Origin: Clostridia bacterium
Lineage (GTDB): Bacteria > Bacillota_A > Clostridia > Oscillospirales > Acutalibacteraceae
Length of the DNA stretch: 8,271 bases
NCBI GenBank assembly: GCA_017549665.1
Contig: JAFYUD010000035.1
Span: 1 to 8,271, forward strand
Direction: 5' to 3'
Positions 5,701 through 8,271 of this stretch are shown piece by piece. Under the pieces are notes generated by a model. It ran no database searches and was not told the origin of the DNA. It saw only the letters and a program-made list of their open reading frames with translations. Made by a program: the position numbers and the translations under genes. Within the stretch, counting starts at the first letter, position 1, and every line of letters starts with the position of its first letter.

Positions 5701-7203
5701 TTAAAACTGGAAGTATATGAACTGCTGGGCATCATAGCTGTAACCGTATGCACCGAAAATCACCACAACGAAAATCAGCACAAAGATTATAAGTCCTCTT
5801 ACCCAGAAATTCTGATTATCCGCAATATTTTCAAAACGGATATTTCTCTTGTATTTAAGATAATCTACAAACAGCATTGCTGCCATTGCGATTATCAGGA
5901 TGTTCATTTCCTGTCTTTCAAGACCGATTGAATATATAACTCCCGTGGTCAGCGCCCATGGATTGAGATGAGTAAATATTCTCGCAATATAATCAACTGC
6001 AATTGTGATTGTATCTGCTCTGAAAAATACCCATGCAAGACATGTAAGAACAAATGTGATAAGCATCTGAACAAGCTTGTAGGAGGTTGCATCAGTTTTC
6101 ACATTCAGCTTTGCTGTAAGCTTGTTTTTGATCGGCTTTGTAATATCACCTATAATCTGATAAGCACCGTGAAGTCCGCCCCATGCAATATATGTCCAGT
6201 TTGCACCGTGCCACAATCCGCTGGTAAGAAAGATAATCATGGTGTTGACATATTTTCTGAACGTACCCTTTCTGTTACCACCGAGAGGAATGTAGAGATA
6301 ATCCCTGAACCATGTGGACAGAGAAATATGCCATCTGCGCCAGAATTCCTTGATCGACATCGCAAAGTAAGGAGTGTCAAAGTTATCCATAAGCTCAAAG
6401 CCCATTATCTGAGCCGCACCGACTGCAATTGTGGAATAGCTTGCAAAGTCACAGTAAATCTGCACTGCAAACAACACAACAGCAACCACAAGCTCAAATG
6501 AGCCGTATGCATAATAAGTATCAAAAACCGTATTTACAACCGTTGCGGCTCTGTCTGCAATAACGACCTTCAGGAAAAATCCCCACATCATTATCATAAA
6601 GCCTTTTACAATACGCTCATAATTCCGGACATTGATTTTGTCTGTATTCTTTATCTGATTGAGAAGCTTGTCAGACCTTTCGATAGGACCTGCCACAAGC
6701 TGAGGGAAGAATGACACAAAAAGTGCATACTTAAAAAGATTGTACTCTACTTTGACTTTCTTTCTGTACACATCAATAACATATCCCAGTGCCTGGAATG
6801 TATAGAATGAGATACCGACGGGCAACAGAAGACTGAATTCAGTTTCAACAATCTCAATTCCCACTTTATCAAGAATAAGATTGAGATTATCTATAGCAAA
6901 GCCGAGATATTTGAACATAAACAGAATCGCAAGATTGACGGTTATACCAAAGCCGAGCGTAAATTTCCGCATAAACTTTCCGCTTTTTCCCGATTCATCG
7001 TCAAACATATTTATGATTATCGAGCTAAGATACGTCACAAGAGTGGAAAATGCAATGAGTATCGCATACTCAATATTCCAGCTCATATAGAAATAATAGC
7101 TTGCCCCAAGAAGCCATATATATCTCAGCTTCTTAGGTACAATAAAATATATCAAAAGCACTACCGGAAAAAACACCAGAAAATGAATTGAATTGAATTG
7201 CAT
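5701..7203 (-). CDS. MBOAT family membrane O-acyltransferase (AlgI/DltB/PatA-like)
   Basis: A 500-residue polytopic membrane protein that would move an acyl group, probably acetyl, across the membrane for attachment to an exported polymer. Length and motifs match AlgI-type MBOAT proteins. They include PQLVAGPIER (167-176), YCDFASYSTIAVGAAQIMGFEL (around 250-271, split here only by description), FWRRWHISLSTWFRDYLYIP (287-306) and SGLWHGANWT (328-337). H332 corresponds to the conserved catalytic histidine; H292 and H345 are also family features. About ten hydrophobic segments are visible. ATG 7203 follows AAGGAT by eight bases. Codons 2-6 fall in a short CAATT tandem repeat. It is the first gene of a two-gene operon with the SGNH protein and has its own promoter. 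No glycosyltransferase or polymer-synthesis gene lies nearby, so the acceptor is unknown; peptidoglycan, teichoic acid and exopolysaccharide are all possible. Confidence 0.95.
   Translation of the reverse strand: MQFNSIHFLVFFPVVLLIYFIVPKKLRYIWLLGASYYFYMSWNIEYAILIAFSTLVTYLSSIIINMFDDESGKSGKFMRKFTLGFGITVNLAILFMFKYLGFAIDNLNLILDKVGIEIVETEFSLLLPVGISFYTFQALGYVIDVYRKKVKVEYNLFKYALFVSFFPQLVAGPIERSDKLLNQIKNTDKINVRNYERIVKGFMIMMWGFFLKVVIADRAATVVNTVFDTYYAYGSFELVVAVVLFAVQIYCDFASYSTIAVGAAQIMGFELMDNFDTPYFAMSIKEFWRRWHISLSTWFRDYLYIPLGGNRKGTFRKYVNTMIIFLTSGLWHGANWTYIAWGGLHGAYQIIGDITKPIKNKLTAKLNVKTDATSYKLVQMLITFVLTCLAWVFFRADTITIAVDYIARIFTHLNPWALTTGVIYSIGLERQEMNILIIAMAAMLFVDYLKYKRNIRFENIADNQNFWVRGLIIFVLIFVVVIFGAYGYSYDAQQFIYFQF
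7184..7200. repeat. Short 5-bp tandem repeat in the MBOAT start region
   Basis: TGAAT is repeated 3.4 times without mismatch (plus-strand orientation), covering codons 2-6 of the MBOAT gene. Because the unit is not a multiple of three, gain or loss of one copy would shift the frame. Three copies are few for a slippage-prone tract. Confidence 0.7.
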
Positions 7204-7243
7204 TTCAGATTATCCTTTAATTATAAATAATATATCAATTTAT

Positions 7244-7277
7244 ATTGTATTATAAAAAAAGCGCAAAATCAAGACAA
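7244..7277 (-). promoter_or_regulatory. Promoter of the MBOAT/SGNH operon (two overlapping registers)
   Basis: On the minus strand two SigA-type arrangements overlap, both with a 17-base spacer: TTGTCT (7277-7272) with consensus TATAAT (7254-7249), and TTGATT (7272-7267) with TACAAT (7249-7244). Either gives a leader of roughly 30-40 bases before the MBOAT ATG. The first -35 overlaps the last bases of the preceding gene's terminator. Confidence 0.7.
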
Positions 7278-7312
7278 AAAAAGAGAAGCAGAGCATTTTT
7301 TTACTCTGCTTC
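7276..7312 (-). terminator. Rho-independent terminator after the ceramidase-like gene
   Basis: Read on the minus strand, GAAGCAGAG and CTCTGCTTC (arms at 7304-7312 and 7285-7293) form a perfect 9-bp stem with a 10-base AT-rich loop. Two bases and seven T residues (7282-7276) follow. It isolates the upstream gene from the MBOAT operon. Confidence 0.95.
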
Positions 7313-7332
7313 AAAATTTTATTTGTCAGTAA

Positions 7333-8271
7333 TTATCTGATGCTGTTGTAAAGGTTGTAGATAGCACCGTAGATATCTGATGCTGCGTTAGCACCGATTG
7401 ATGTAAGACCCCAGCTGTCTGCGAATGAGAAGTCAGCCTTAAGTCTGAAGAATACGAAATCGTTGTCAGCCATGATGTAGCCGAGAGCGTCATTCATAAG
7501 GTCGAATACAAGGATGTCGTCACCTTCATCAGCCATTACATCGTATGCACAATCAAGAGCGAAATCAGCCATATTCTCGCCGCCTACGATAAGCTCTGCA
7601 TATGTCTCACCGGGGCAAAGAACAACCTTGATGTTCTGACCGAGTTCCATGTAACCGATTTCTGTAGCAGCTGTAACGTTGCCTTCTTCATCTTCGTACA
7701 TTACGTTGTTAGCAAGTGAAAGCTTACCGAATGCTTTGTAAACACCGTTTGTAACTGCAACCTGCATAGCCTGAAGTCTGATGTTGAGGATAGGTTCAAC
7801 TTCCTGAGCAGCAACTGCTGTCCAGCCTTCGTACCATACTGTGCAATCTTCGCTTTCAAGCATTTCTGCTGTGTAATCGTTTGTGTAAACTTCGCCTACA
7901 GCGTATGCAGCAGCAATTTCAGCTTCGTTCATACCTGTTGCAACTGCAAGAAGGATATTACCGATTTCATGACCGTAACGTACTGTTGACTCAACTCTGT
8001 CAAGGTCAAGACCGTCATTTGAGTAATGCTGATCTTCTGTGTATGTGCCTACTGCACCTTCCATGAACATGTAGTTGTAACCTGCGTCGTTGAGTGCTTC
8101 TTCGGTATAGAATACGAAGTCAGAAGTGATAAGCTGTGTGCCGTAGCCGATGCATTCGGGATGAACACCGAAGTTTGAAATAATTGTAGCAGCTGAACCG
8201 TCGAAGGGCTTGAATGTGAGACAGTATGCATCATTGAGCATGATATCGGGATCTGTACGGTCACGCACATA
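7333..8271 (-). CDS. Neutral/alkaline ceramidase-like hydrolase (5' end cut by window edge)
   Basis: The last 312 residues of a larger protein; the frame is open through the right edge and the start is not in the window. The segment ATIISNFGVHPECIG (H37 counting from the edge), then ITSDFVFYTEEAL, matches the N-F-x-x-H-P and I-S-x-D-F-x-x-Y pattern of neutral/alkaline ceramidases. In that family this histidine is a zinc ligand. Further on, PGETYAEL (220-227) and NDALGYIM (260-267) match the later glutamate and tyrosine metal-site motifs. Known members hydrolyse ceramide or related N-acyl lipids outside the cell. The usual G-D after the GA.G motif is replaced (GAVGTYTED). The protein is strikingly acidic, with few lysines, which suits secretion, but any signal peptide lies outside the window. 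It forms its own transcription unit ending in a strong terminator. Family assignment is by eye, and the substrate may differ. Confidence 0.68.
   Translation of the reverse strand, partial: YVRDRTDPDIMLNDAYCLTFKPFDGSAATIISNFGVHPECIGYGTQLITSDFVFYTEEALNDAGYNYMFMEGAVGTYTEDQHYSNDGLDLDRVESTVRYGHEIGNILLAVATGMNEAEIAAAYAVGEVYTNDYTAEMLESEDCTVWYEGWTAVAAQEVEPILNIRLQAMQVAVTNGVYKAFGKLSLANNVMYEDEEGNVTAATEIGYMELGQNIKVVLCPGETYAELIVGGENMADFALDCAYDVMADEGDDILVFDLMNDALGYIMADNDFVFFRLKADFSFADSWGLTSIGANAASDIYGAIYNLYNSIR

Noticed and set aside
5968..6501. 177-codon plus-strand frame with many cysteines inside the MBOAT gene
   Set aside because: It is antisense to a well-conserved membrane protein. The composition is what reverse reading of that gene gives, and it has no ribosome binding site or family motif.
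8049..8270. Overlapping minus-strand frame at the right edge
   Set aside because: It is out of frame with the ceramidase-like gene, whose motifs are conserved; a shadow frame.

Overview
The window is an ordinary chromosomal stretch from a low-GC, Gram-positive bacterium. It most resembles a clostridial member of the Bacillota, perhaps a Ruminococcus or other Oscillospiraceae relative. Evidence for this includes the DnaG and L31 types, a SigH-type sigma factor, vegetative promoters with TG-extended -10 boxes, AT-rich gaps, purine-rich ribosome binding sites and U-tailed hairpin terminators. The genus is an inference from gene content and style, not from a database match. I see no rRNA, tRNA, CRISPR array, insertion sequence or prophage gene.

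Left part (1-1975, minus strand): housekeeping genes, read right to left. rpmE (ribosomal protein L31) has its own promoter and a terminator. An IMPACT/YigZ-family protein follows, then dnaG (DNA primase), which is cut by the left edge after 322 residues.

Middle (1976-4131, plus strand): a 255-bp AT-rich gap carries two divergent promoters. One drives rpmE, the other a SigH-like sigma factor gene whose promoter is overlaid by two inverted-repeat candidates for operators. Next come a 94-residue protein with two zinc ribbons, which ends at a strong terminator, and a membrane-anchored or secreted polysaccharide deacetylase. A hairpin able to terminate in both directions separates the deacetylase from the convergent genes to its right.

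Right part (4184-8271, minus strand): a self-contained two-gene unit encodes an MBOAT O-acyltransferase and a membrane-anchored SGNH-hydrolase-like partner. It has its own promoter and terminator. By analogy with AlgI/AlgJ/AlgX and related pairs it probably acylates an exported glycan. The SGNH protein carries an extra C-terminal region of about 200 residues that the catalytic fold does not explain. Upstream of this unit, beyond a strong terminator, is the 3' part of a very acidic protein resembling neutral/alkaline ceramidases; its start lies beyond the right edge.

Functional themes are replication and translation on the left, transcriptional control in the middle, and envelope or extracellular glycan and lipid chemistry on the right. 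I did not find a convincingly new multi-gene system. The best leads are the sigma-factor promoter architecture, the extra domain on the SGNH protein and the ceramidase-like protein.
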